Source: Multifurca ochricompacta (taxonomy: Eukaryota > Basidiomycota > Agaricomycetes > Russulales > Russulaceae). From it: DNA of 64,000 nucleotides. The translations under genes and the position numbers were made by a program. The DNA lies in the NCBI GenBank assembly GCA_022496185.1, contig WTXG01000004.1, positions 1 to 64,000 on the forward strand, given 5' to 3'. Positions 1 to 11,971 of this stretch are shown here, one piece after another; position 1 is the stretch's first letter, and the number at the start of each line of letters is the position of its first letter. The notes beneath the pieces were generated by a model, which worked only from the letters and a program-made list of their open reading frames with translations, made no database searches and was not told the origin of the DNA.

Positions 1-3000
1 AGCCAGTATCCGGCTGGCGTAAGAGCTTCCCCGCATGTATGAGCGAACGATTCTCGGCTAACAAGTCCATATCCTGCGACAAGGTACAAGAGATGAAGAT
101 ATGAGCTTCACGGCATAACTTCTCACTTGGTCTCTACTAAATTGGGACTCACCACTGCCTCTCCAGGCTTGAAGACTAGATTCGAATTATATCGCCACAG
201 CTCGACCTTCTGCTCTGCAGATGCGACGCCTGGTTGTGTTTCCTTGAGTAGCGATTTGATTACGTCAATGACATGCGGAATGCTCTCATAATCCTCATGG
301 CCCTCAAGACTGGCTTCCATGATGCCCTTCAGCAGTAGCTCGTACCGCGCCAGACGTGGGATAGGCCGGTTTATAAAGTTCTTCATGTCGAGGCGGTTGG
401 CGTCCGGATGACGCGTGCATTGCTGTTACAAAAAAAAAAAAAAAGCGAAGGCTTCAATACACACGCATGATAAACACTGGTGGTGGCGAGCAAACGCACT
501 TCCACAAATTCATGGAACGCGGAATTGTTCGCCATTTCATCGACGATCCGATATTCAGCAATCGGATAGTTGGTGATGTACTCCATATACACCTCACGCC
601 AGTTGAGTGCAGCGTCGAAGATGGCAGCAGTCACGCTGTTAATGACTGGATGCTCATCGCGCTGGATGGCATGAAGGCGGTCAAGCAGTTTGCGGTGTTG
701 CGAGTGCAATGCGCCAAAGTTGTGATAGACGTCCGTGATGAAGGTTGACAACCGGTCGCGGGGGATGATGGGCGGTTCCGCGGCGCGCAGTGGTTGCACG
801 TACATCTGTCAAAAGAACGACACACCGCCGAGTCTCAGGTGAGAGGAAAAAAAAAAATTGACAGCAGTGCTCACGATATCAATGTTTTCCAAATCGCGCA
901 CATACTGCATCTCACCCTTTATGAGCTCAAAGATGATGCTGCATAACTGGCGTCAACCGCACTGGCATACGTATTCTAGTATGACGACTCACCTCTGGCG
1001 CTTCTGCTCCGACTTGCTAATCCCCCCTCTCACATCTTCAGAAACCAGATTGTGCCATTCAAACTTTCCCGTCGGACCCCTGCACATGGCGTGCTGGAAG
1101 GTCTGTAACACGCACGCCGCTTGCAGGTTCTTGAATGCCTGCACAGCCTCCATGAGGAAGTCCGCGTCCGGATTACCCTCAGCCGTCTCCTTTGCAATGG
1201 CCTCAAGCACATTCTCGTACCGCTGTAAGTGTTCCGATGGACGGTTTAGGAATACCTTGAGCTCCATCCTCCGCGCATCCGGGTTGCGGTTTGCGTTCTA
1301 CGCTCCACGTGATATATTAAGGAAATCTTGCAGAGACAAGAAAGAAGCGATGCGAACCTCAAGGAACAGCCGGAATTCATGGTTTGCCTCGGCCTCCTCT
1401 TTTAGCCTCTTCTCGGCAAGTGGCAAGTGGCCGACATACATCGGGTACACAAGCCTAAATTCTGTCGCAATCTCAAGAAAGATGTCACCTACGCGCTGAA
1501 TGACGAGAGACTGTTCGCGCTGGCGCACGTTCAGGACCTCTAGTAATTGGCGATTCGCACGGCGGACATCGTAGAAGTTCCCAAAGACCTCGTCGGTGAA
1601 CCCATCGAGTTCAGAATAGGATATCACAGGCGGGCTCGCGTTGCGCAAGGGTCGTATGAAGACCTGTTTATACAGTGCGATATATAGTTAGCAATAATTA
1701 ACATCCCAACCTCAGGACACGGGAGAGGAACCGCACAGATTCAATGACATCAAGATCCTTTAAATATTGGACCTCTTTCGTAATAAGCTTGTGTATGATC
1801 GCCTGGCGATTAATCTCGCTCTCCGGAAGGGCGGCTAATACCGCAGGATCTATGTGTGTGGCCCAATCCTCGTCAAGCGAAACTGGTGCGGGTGACGGCG
1901 TCTCCTCCACAACGATCGGGTCGGCCTGGCCATACCGAGTCAGCTTGGTGCATTAGCAGAACTAAACCACACCAACCCTCGGCCGACGCGGACACGCAAA
2001 TGAGTAGCAGGGCAGGGCCTCGGAACAGCTGGGTGAGTAGCATCGAGTTAATACTGTGATCACACTCGTCGGGAGCTCGGCGCGATCGCGTGGAGAGTCA
2101 GCAGAGCCCTCCTGATCGTCGAGAAACATATAAACGTCCTCGACGCCATCCTGAAGTACGCGCCCGCCCCATTCAACCTCATAGAAGAAAAGTTGCTGTT
2201 GGAGGCTGCGCGCGACCTGCAACGCGATAGCGCGATCGTTTGTCGAAATGCCTTGATTGACGAGGAGTTCAGAGAGAATGCGTGACTGGAGTGTGGACTG
2301 GTACATGTCACATCCAGCGTTAGAAGCAAGTACAGAGATGTTAAGAGAAAACACATACGACGATATCCTTGCCAGTAAATGCACGCGGGTACGGGATGCT
2401 CCCCTTAACGTGAGTCCCACGTGGCACCTGGTCGCGCAGCCATACCGCGATATTGCTGAGCAATGAAAAGTTGACAAATGAATCAAGGCTCTCCTCTTCC
2501 GAGTAGTATTCGTCGTCGTCGTCGTAATAATCGTCATCGGCGTATGAATTTGTCGCATCTTCCATTGCCTCGCGACTTTTCAGCCGCTCTATTTCAGAGG
2601 CCAAGCGGGAACGTGCAGTCGTCTCGGATCGAGCAGCCTCGGATTGCTGGCGCTCGCTGAGTGGGACGGGCCCTGCCACGGGCTCGCGCGGCTTACTAGA
2701 GAAGGAGTCTACAGGATCAACATGAGAAGGGCGGTCCAAATTGGCGCCCTTGTCCTTGCTGGTACTACTGTAGGTCGTCGCCAAGGTGGACATGGTTGCG
2801 ACGGTTGACGTAGTAAAGTTACGTTCCAACCCACTTACGTGCGTACTTGAGGCAGTCGAAACGGTGCTGGTTGATCGTAGTGGGTGTTCACTGCTGGAAA
2901 CTGCAAGCGAAGGACAATAACGTGGTTGGTTCGGTGGATACCAGGAAAAAGGGATATAAGAAGCGCTTACTGTGGGAGAGTGGGCGTGCGAACCCTTGTG

Positions 3001-4221
3001 CTCCGAGGGCGAGGATATCCTCCGAAGAGTCGCGGTCAAGAGTGTTCTTAGGTCGTGCGGGTGGTGAGGCGTGGGAAGGGGGATTGAGTGGAGGTGGTGG
3101 CGGAATGTTAGAGAGACCGACCAGTTTCGATGAATCAAGAGAGAAGTAGGAGTTAGGAGTGTTGTTGATGGGGGAATAAGGCTCGATTGATGGAGGTGAA
3201 TCATCACGGGAGTCGAGACCTGCAGCATGGCCAGGTATTCGGGGCGCAGAGGCGCCAGGGGGTCGGAAGGTAGGCTGCTTTTGTAAGGCGCTCCCGGGTG
3301 ACGGAGAGCCGTTGGCGGAGTGATTCCTTCCTGGTGAAGATGCATTCCACGGTTGGCCATAGGCTCCGTAAGAAGAAGATGAGGAGATATCGGGAACAGG
3401 CATGGAATACTGAAGTGAATTAGCACCACGCGTGTGTCCGGCCGCCGGAGATGGTGAGCGCGCGTCTACACCACCACTGCTCCCAGGACGCAACCCCACA
3501 GGGACTTTGTGTGCGGGTCGTGGATCGGAAGGTAAGCCACGAAAGGGGGCGCGGTCAGCAGGAGAGGCAGCGGTACCGTTGCCAAAGGGTTCTGCAGTGT
3601 ACTGCCTCCGAGGTCTGCACAGGTATCGGGGGAGGAGGAGGGGTTAGGATCAAGGAGAGTAAGGGAGGGGGGAAATCACGCACTGCTCGGCGCCAGGCTT
3701 GGCACCAGTGGAAGCAGGGAGTGCAGGATCGTGAAAGAAAGGGCGAGGTTCGGGCATATGAGAAGGGTAAGTGGAAGGACTGGTAGGAGAGGCTCCGGGA
3801 AGCCTGGGTAGAGGACGGGGACTCTTTCCTAGAGTAGGAGAGGTGGTATAGGCTGTCGGGGAAGGAAGGGGACGACTGTTGTCGCGAGGGCTGGCGGAAG
3901 CTAAGGAGAAAGATTGAGGGAAGGGAAAGAGATGATAAGGAAGAGAAAAGGAAAGGAAGAATTGAGAAACTTACCGCGGGATTGTGGATGATGCCTGGAT
4001 GGGATATGCGAGCCAACGGCTTCGTCGCTATGTGGACTGTAAGGAGAATCGTGATCAACATTATTAGGCCTGCTTAACGAGAAAGTTGGGGAGAAATTGG
4101 AAGGACTGGATTCTTCTGCAAAAGCGCTAAGAACTTGGTCATAGAGTTCTTGAAGGTCAGCATCTCCTGGAGGTGGACGCTGTGGATGAGAAGATGACGA
4201 AGAAGCAGTGATTGTCGGCAT
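1..4221 (-). CDS. ROM2: Rho1-type guanine nucleotide exchange factor with tandem DH domains (partial)
   Basis: Multi-exon gene whose 3' end lies beyond base 1. Exons that keep frame: 4221-3975, 3900-3684, 3614-2971, 2900-2359, 2297-1977, 1925-1737, 1663-1358, 1297-993, 938-875, 805-500, 422-153, 73 onward. About 1160 residues are visible. Order: a long Ser/Pro-rich disordered N-terminus; a DEP domain (about residues 520-625) followed by the CYSPSC...CPRR motif; a first DH domain (about 690-880, LNRPSEHLQRY); a second DH domain (about 925-1115, INRPIPRLARYELLLKG); and the start of a PH domain. A CNH domain normally follows in this family but is off the window. Rom2/Rgf proteins load GTP on Rho1 at the plasma membrane to drive glucan synthesis and the cell-wall-integrity MAP kinase. 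The family is clear. The symbol is by family only. A further 72-nt in-frame intron near 2780-2850 cannot be excluded. Confidence 0.88.
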
Positions 4222-4650
4222 TGGAACAGTACGGAGTGCGGGGAAGGGGAAATTGCAGGGCAGAACTGGCGAGCGGGTGGAAGGGGTTAACAACAATTGA
4301 TCAATTATTATTATAATTTTTTATTTTTATTTATTATTTTGAACAACCCTGAGAGCCAAAGGTGAAGGGGGGAGATGGCGATGACGATGGCGATGGGCGA
4401 TGACGATGGCGATGGCAATGGCGATGAGAGGGGAAAGTGAGTAAGTGGGTGGGTGAGTGAGTGAGTGAGTGACGACAGAGACGACAGGGACAAGGTCAAG
4501 TCAAAAGGTCAGACTACATATCCTTGTCCTCATCCCCATCCTCATCCTCGTTCCCGTCCCTAGCCCTGTCCTCATATTATCACTCATGTCTCTCCTCTGC
4601 TTCCGCTTCCACCTCCGTATATAACCATCACCCCCGTACCCTTGACCATC
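4222..4650. promoter_or_regulatory. Shared 5' region of the divergent RhoGEF and tRNA methyltransferase genes
   Basis: This 429-bp gap separates two divergent start codons and must hold both upstream regions. It contains an AT-rich patch (4300-4340), a GATGRC-type hexamer run (4373-4426), a GTGA/GAGT run (4441-4471) and a C/T-rich stretch just before the plus-strand start. No defined transcription-factor site was recognised. Confidence 0.45.
4373..4471. repeat. Low-complexity tandem repeats (GATGRC)n and (GTGA)n
   Basis: Degenerate hexamers of the type GATGGC/GATGAC fill 4373-4426. Then GAGT/GTGA tetramers fill 4441-4471. Both lie inside the divergent promoter region and look like ordinary microsatellite expansion. 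Confidence 0.7.
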
Positions 4651-6477
4651 ATGAACCCAAAGTGTACATCTTCGGTACAAGACATCATCGCACGTAAACC
4701 CCCTTTCGGCTCAAGGAAAGCATCATTCATTTCATTTATTCATTTGATCTATCTCGAACTCATCAATCATCTCAACTTAGATTCCTCACCGAGAACGCCG
4801 ATGTCTGGTCACAGAACGCATGGGACCACGTTCCACCCCCTGCAGATCAGCGCGCAATTATCGCCGCCTCGCTAGCTCGACAACGTGCTGCCCCCGTTCC
4901 AGACCATGATAAGCCTAACTACAATACCAAACCCGCAAAACATTGGTTTGTTCTTCACTTGTCCATGCTCCTGTCCTCATTGTGTTTGGTTGCGTCTATA
5001 GGGATAACTTTTACAAGACAAACGCCTCAAACTTCTTCAAGAATCGCAAGTGGTGCATACACTTACGTTCTAGTTGTATCCTCTTTACTGAGCCCCACCA
5101 TTAGGTTACCTCTCGAGTTTTCAGAGCTCGTAGCCGCTGCCGATTTGTCTGTGCGCCTTTGTCTTGATGGGAACCCCGCCGCAATGATAACTCACGCCGC
5201 TGCGTACAGGCCGGACATCGTACCGTCGTCGAAGTTGGATGTGGTAAGTTATCAAGTCCTCTTAATCTCTCCCGGCTTGATACATCTCCATAGGCGCCGG
5301 AAATGCCATATTCCCGCTTCTAGCACAAAATCAAAACCCTGAACTTCACATACATGTCTTTGATTATTCCTCACATGCTATAAAGCTCGTCCAGGTGCCT
5401 TCTTGACTTGAACTTCTACTCTGTCCTCTCCGTTTCTAACTCCATCCATTCTACTTAAGAATAACCCACTTTACACGTCCCCACCCTGTGGAACGATCGC
5501 CGCTTCAGTTTGGGACCTATCCTCCGCCTGTCCCCCTCCAAGCCTTGCGCCCCGCTCCGCTGATATTCTCCTACTCGTATTTGTTTTCAGCGCCTTGCAC
5601 CCTTCCGAATGGCCGCGTGCCATTTCCAATATCGCACAGGTGAATATTTTTTCACTCTTTCCCCCCCTTCCAAACGTTGCCATGAACAATCTCATCTGTA
5701 TTCCACTTGTTTCCAAATGAGATCGCTCACCCATACTTCCAGATATTAAAACCCGGCGGACTTGTGCTTATGCGCGACTTTGGCCGGCACGACCTCACCC
5801 AGCTCCGCCTCAAAGCCGGTCGATTGCTCGAGGACAACTTTTACATCCGTGGCGACAGTACGCGCGTATACTTTTTTGAACTTGGTGCGTACCTTCTCCT
5901 ACAATCATCCCCACGTTTCCCTTCTTATCTCCAACAACAATAACTAATAAACAGTCTGTTTCCTTCCCCCCCTTTCTTCTATTGCTCTTCTTGCATGTCG
6001 GCAGACGAGTTGGCAATACTGTTCACAGGCTCGACAGCGCCGATAGCGCAAGTCGATGTACAAGTGAATGAGTCGACCAAGGTTGATGAAGAAGGTAAAA
6101 ATGACGGTGGTGATGATGGAGGTGGTACAGGCAGGGATGATGAAGTTGAAACTGAAGATGTGGGCGCACAAGATGAACGCGCAGACATACACGGGCTCAT
6201 GCCTAGCCTCGATCAAAACCCTGCTTCACCAGATAATTCCTACGACCCCGTACCCAGACCTGACCCATCATCATCATCATCATTATCATCATCATCCACA
6301 AACGTAATTCACCCGTCCCTGGAGGATCCCACCACGCTTGGGCTTGCCCATCCATTGTTCACCATCGAACAACTCGGCGTAGACCGCCGCTTGCTTGTGA
6401 ATCGCAAGCGACAGCTCAAGATGCACCGCGTTTGGGTGCAGGGTAAATTTCGGCGTGCAGAAGGAGGAGGAGGATGA
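4651..6477 (+). CDS. TRM140: tRNA N3-methylcytidine methyltransferase (METTL2/TRM140 family)
   Basis: Exons 4651-4715, 4781-4945, 5002-5052, 5105-5150, 5210-5243, 5294-5394, 5460-5639, 5743-5884 and 6005-6477 give 418 residues. Family landmarks in order: PFGSRFLTE near the start, HNAWD-like [15 protein letters not shown], the SAM-binding motif [34 protein letters not shown], and the C-terminal [21 protein letters not shown]. Enzymes of this family use SAM to make m3C32 in the anticodon loop of tRNAs. An insert of roughly 90 acidic and Ser-rich residues separates the FFEL...ILF segment from the C-terminus. The first intron (4716-4780) appears to start with GA rather than GT, but the frame and the conserved PFGSRF motif demand it. 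A METTL6/8-like paralogue is an alternative. Confidence 0.88.
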
Positions 6478-7027
6478 TATAGTTGGCTTTGCTTGAAATA
6501 TATATATATATATGCATATATATCTTTCCCAACCCCAATAACAGTCAGTCTCCCGGAGTGAACCCGCGTTTAATAGCAGCAGTAACGTTCGAACAAGGTA
6601 CGGCTAGACGCAAAACTACATAAACTACAAGCACTCTCCTCCTCCTCGAATGCCTAATCGATCATTCAAAACCTCTCACTTGGATTGCACTTATTGGATT
6701 GTGCAACCTTGTAGTTAGGGACCCATTATCTTTCATTTGAAAAACAGTTTTTCAGTACTGCTAAAGTTACCAACCATTCCATGGACCATACATGGAATGA
6801 CGGATTTGGAAAGTGTCATTTTTTGTCTTGTAAAATCCTATGGTAATGCCAACTTTTGTGCTCTCACTGATTTAGCGCTTCATGCATGTAGTTGGGCAGA
6901 GTTTGTAGACAGACAGACAGACGACAGAACACCAAATCATTTATTATGTAATTGCACTGTTGACATTCCATGAAATACGAAATTACAAAACAAAAGCAGG
7001 TAGGCAAAGGCAGGTAGGTATCAGGTA
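6478..7027. other. Convergent intergenic region with a TA microsatellite
   Basis: This is the 3' space of two convergent genes. A (TA)n run with one interruption lies at 6498-6523. No further gene or RNA was recognised. Confidence 0.5.
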
Positions 7028-9689
7028 TCAGAATATGGCATTGAAGATCTTTTCGGACAAGTTGCGCGGGGGCACTTCAGGAGCATCCGTTTCCTCGATA
7101 GTCGGAATACCCTATCAATTACGCGCGCGCGGACGGTTTATTGTTAAGTCAACCAATCCTCAGAATGATTTAATACGAACGCACCGTGACAAAGTCCATC
7201 TCATGGGCACGCCAGAAGGGTTGGCGCATGTATATCGTCCAACCGATCCAGAGCGCAAAGAAGATGGGAATGTTGATGTATCCCGTGAGGAAGTCTTGAG
7301 TGTTCCACTTGAAAAATACTTGATAACCGTCGACAAGGATGAAGACTGACGTCCAGAAAACACCCCATATAGCGAGACCTGGCTGTAGAGGGTTGTTGTA
7401 GGCGAGCTCCTTGAGATCGCGACCCTGTACTTTGTGTCCACGCCCTGAGAAGATCGATGTCGAGTCAGCCTACACAAACGATAACAGGAGAACGGGGAGG
7501 GGACCGTACAGAAGCGGATATAAGTCAGGTTGATGGCCCACCAGCTGAAGAAGCCCGCGCTAGTCGAGAGGTTAACGAACCAGCTGCAAAGAAAGAAACA
7601 TTTAGGCACTCGTCTCTTCGAGCAAAATAAAAATAAAAATAAGAATTAAGCCTACTTGAAGACTTTGGCCGCATTAGACGATACGTTCATGAAAGAGAGA
7701 AGAGAGAAGGAGCACTGCGAACCAGGCGAGAATTAGCTTTGTGCACCGGGACTCCCAGGACGGCGAAAACGTACGCAGGTCAGAACGGCGACAATTGGAA
7801 GACCGCCCTTCGTGCAATACGAGAAAAAGCTAGGAGCTTGGCCACGGACAGACAGACCGTACAAGACGCGAGACGAGCAGAACAAGAACGAATTCCCAGC
7901 AGAGAACGCGCTAGTGAAGATAGCTGCGTTGATGATGGAAGGCAGTGTGTGGATGCCAGCACGGCGTATCGCAATGACGTAAGGTGACTGAGAAGCAGTA
8001 CCGTTCCCGTTGAGCAAATCGGGGTCGTCGAAGGGTACAAGCATGCCAGTAATGATGATGCCGAGAATGTAAAAGATGGCAATACGCCAGAACACGCGGC
8101 GAACAGCCTTAGAGATGTTGCGGCGCGGGTTCTCCGTCTCCGATGCGGCACTACGAGAATCAGCATTGGAGCTAAAGTCAAACAGAGCAGAGGTAAGAAA
8201 CTCACATCGCAACGAGCTCCATTCCTTGAAAAGAGAATCCAGCCTGCACAAGGACAGACAACCATCCCAGGAAGTGGTCGGTACCCTTGCTTTTGACAAG
8301 TCCAGGACCATTGAGGGCACCAGGATGCTTCCAGTACTGGATCCCTTGGTTAGGACGCACGTCAGGAAAAATGGATCCGTGCTTACGGTGAATCCGAGGC
8401 GGTGATGGGTAGGACCTCCTCCAAGGTCAATGATCAAACCACAAAGGATAAGACCAGTTATGAGGGTAACTACATGCTCCATCGTCAGCGATACGCAAAC
8501 CCTGGAAGGAAGAACATACGCTTGATGATAGAGAAGACGAACTCGGCTAAAATGAGATCAGACTTTATTTTTTTCGAGGAAAAGTGACAAGGCTCACATT
8601 CTCCGAAGTATCGAACACCGAATACATTGATGAGGCACACGAGGAAGCAGAGCACGGCAGTATAGCCGGCCTGGTGTTTGTGCTAGAAACATATCCCACC
8701 TGAATTAGCTCGCTTGCAAGCAGTCCAACTAAGGTTTCACATACATTGTCATCCCAGAAAGTAATCAAGATGGTCGCAGCAGTGATCTCCACGGGAATGG
8801 AGATGCTACGGAGAATTTAATATAGGGTGAAAAATTGAACTCAGTCACTTACGCTATTGACTACGGAGGATGCGCCTTTAGTACTAGTTAAGATCAGATA
8901 CATGAACGCCACTTACGTAGAAGTAGTTCTGCAACAGAAGAAATGGGCGGTCAACCCCCAAAGTCCGAAATCAACTGTAAAATTACGTACCCAGCCAACC
9001 TAGACGAGGAACACATGAGTGCGGATGCACGAGACCCAAAAAAAAAAAAAAGGACTTACAGCAGCCCCGAATGAAGGTTGAACCCAGCGAGCAGCTACCC
9101 AAAAAAAGTTCAGCGCGGAATTTGACATTGGGAATTGAATAGAAACTGACCAAAGTGGGGGAATGTACCCGAAATGGGCGCCAAAGCGGTCATCTCACCT
9201 ATCGAGCATAGTGACCTGCAATCGTTGTCAGAGGCGCGTCCCGAGGGGCATTAAACGGCAATTGAAAGATGGACATACGAATACGCTACCGTGCCGACGA
9301 GGAGGTATGCGAGGAGCGCACCCAAGGGACCTGCCTTGTGGAGGGCAGATCCCGACCCAAGAACAAACCGGTTCCAATAGTCCCCGCGATCTGCACGTTG
9401 GTGAATATGATTAGGATTTAGTTGTAGAGAAAAGCAAGATCCAATTGCACTAACGGCAATCCTACAATATTAAAACAAATGTTCAGAGGGCTCCTGGCTA
9501 AGAGGGTGGAGACAAAAAGACATACATCTGAACGTGGCGTTGCTTCAGACGACGCTGTACGCGGTCGAGGTCGGACTGGCTGAAGCGGTACCGGTCATCG
9601 GTAGGTGCGACATATTGTTCGGGAGCGCCCTTCTCAAGGGACTTGTTGTTGTAGCTGTTGGTATCCGGCTCGAACTTCTCAGCAGACAT
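7028..9689 (-). CDS. Amino-acid permease (fungal AAT/YAT family), one apparent frameshift
   Basis: Eighteen exons: 9689-9526, 9461-9455, 9390-9279, 9215-9151, 9094-9060, 8999-8991, 8928-8917, 8860-8853, 8805-8745, 8682-8598, 8546-8520, 8469-8387, 8336-8206, 8150-7775, 7714-7656, 7583-7510, 7444-7185, 7111-7028. They rebuild about 550 residues of a 12-TM plasma-membrane amino-acid/H+ symporter: QRHVQMIAIAGTIGTG, LCSIGEMTALAPISGTF, NYFY..ISIPVEITAAT, VAIAASETENPRR, SRVLYGLSVRGQAP, HEMDFVTGIPTIEE. Four exons are only 7, 9, 12 and 8 nt. In the 112-nt third exon the frame breaks at the GGG run (plus strand 9356-9358); one more G restores the conserved FLGSGSAL. All other exon phases agree, so a base missing from the sequence is more likely than a dead gene. 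Substrate cannot be told. Confidence 0.88.
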
Positions 9690-11971
9690 TCTGCGAGTGA
9701 CCTGTGAGAAACTTGATGTCTAGGTCTACAGCGAAAGGGCAATCGCAGAGGCTGAAGGAAGGAGGCGGTGGAGGGAAAGGGAAGAGAAGGGGGGGGGGGA
9801 GAGGCGGTGGTGGGAGAAAGGGCGTGGAGTAAAAACCAACAGGGAAGTGAATAAAGATGGGCCATATGACAATTATTAAAAGAGTTTGATGGGTTCGTCC
9901 CTGTATCGCATCGCCAAAATAGTTCTCGATAAGAGACGAGACGCGAGATAAGAGAAAGGTTGAATCAGTGCCTTGAAGTTTCCTCGACCCTTCTTTCCTC
10001 TCGGCTGCGGCTGCGTTGCCTTGTCTCGCAAGCCCGCTTCGGACTTACTCGTCTGGTTCGTTGAAACTTTTCCGCTAATCTGTGTTAGTGTTAGTGGATG
10101 TCAAAAATCAAAATATGTTTGAGTCAAGGGTCAATATTTTTTCCCAAGATTTACTGAAAAGAAAATTTTATGTACCAAAAATACCAGGAACAAAAAAAGG
10201 TACAAGCCTTAAGGCCGAGGAGAGGAGAGGACTTATGCTGTGCTGTGCATGTGATGTGACTGAACTGAGAGAGAGCATGAGCATGTGCTTAATAGTACCT
10301 TACTGATCCGATCCGATCAGTGTCAGCATTATCATAATCATAATCATAGTCAGTGCCCACCGCTAACTCTACCTCTCTCTACAAGGGAAGTTTTAAGCTG
10401 CCCGGGTAGTGGTGGTGGAAAACACGCGGTGCATTAAGGGGTCCCTCAACCTAGGATGGTTGTTATCTCCGGGTCCGGGTCTGAAATAAAAAAAAATAAA
10501 AAAAAACAGAAAGCAGAAATTTATTTTCTATTGAGAAGTTTGCCAAGGTACGACAGTTTGATGACAGCGCGAGATGGAGACGCTTTACCCCGTAGCCGTA
10601 GTTACCACCCCACCCCACCCCTTTACTTACAGATAGTCAGATGCCCTATGGCTTATCACTGCGCACGCCGATTGAACTTAATTTAGCTAGTGATGCGATT
10701 CGAAGAACTTGGTAGGAGAGGGATAGGATGATCACGATCACAAGTGGTTTTTACTACCCTTTTACCCGAGAGAGTGGATCAACAGAGACAGAGCGGATCA
10801 ACGAAGATGTCGCTCTCCCGGGCGTTGCGTGAGACCCGCCCTGGCACGATTGCATAAAAAATTTACGGATTGTGTTTGAAAATGCCTGCCAACAGCGCTA
10901 TTCAATTCACTGAACTACAAGAGCTTGACAGTCTCGTACCCAGCTGTCTAGTCTAGTGATGAGTAGCAACAAGAACTAAAAACTACCGGCAGCCGCGAGT
11001 AGGGTGGTAATTTACGTGTGAAAAGGAAAAGCGCCGATTATCGTAGCTCGTCAAAGAACGTTTGCACAACATGTTCATGACAATCGAAGCAGGCTCAGGC
11101 GCCTTCACCAGGGTTCTACACGACTCAGAAAGGTGTAGAAGCGGAGTTGGGATGTTGAGTTGCTGCTCAGAAGCGTGACTTCAAATGGTGATGATCAGGC
11201 AGGCAATGATTCCATGTGCCTGATATAATGCAGGTGCAGAGAGAGGGAGTTGAAGTTCAGGACACAAACTCTGAACGAAAACCCTGTGTTGGCCTATAAG
11301 TGCTCGAAAGGACATGGGAACTGAAATACCCAACCAATTACCACAACGTGTACAAGTCTAGGTGGGACCTAGGACAAAATGCGCTGGATTGGGGGATTCT
11401 TCAGCTAGGGTTGCTGTAACGAATATGGGGGGGATGAAATGGATGTTCTTTGCAACAGGCATCCCTTTCTTTGTTACGACCCTTTTTTCACTATTCTCTA
11501 CCCTTAGGACTTATCATATCCCCTTTTGACTTACCCCTGTTCCCCTTGATAAGAAGGGTTGATACATGTACTCGAGGTAAAAGATAAGATAAGATGTAGA
11601 TATCATAGTAGAAAACTGTCAGAAAGCGCCATGAACGTGGGGATTAATGCATCCGTAAGGGTTGAATCAGTCAGAGGAACTCCGCCTAGCTTCATAGCAA
11701 GAATAGTCCTATATGACAATGCTAAGAGCCTGCAGCTCCAAGAGGACAAGATATGCTGTATAGCAGCAATTGGACTGCATTTTACTTTTCGCTTCAGTTT
11801 TGGCCTGGCCAACATAATTATCTTGTTATCTTATATTTCTATTTACCTAGATAGTTTAGAACTAGGCAGTTTCACTTATATTCTTATTAAATCTTAGGCG
11901 TGTGGGCCGATATTGGCCGGCCGGGAAGATGATAAGATGTGGCCAAATGGTTTGGTTGACACAGTAATCGA
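9690..11971. other. 2.3-kb intergenic region without recognised genes
   Basis: Upstream region of the permease (minus) and of the methyltransferase (plus). Open frames here are short, lack family motifs and do not join into spliced models. Homopolymer tracts (G10 near 9791) and C/T-rich patches are present. No tRNA or structured RNA was recognised. Lineage-specific or non-coding transcripts cannot be excluded. Confidence 0.45.

Noticed and set aside
2780..2851. A 72-nt in-frame segment of the RhoGEF with GTAAGT and TACAG borders
   Set aside because: It could be an intron, but the frame is open either way and the region is disordered, so sequence alone cannot decide.
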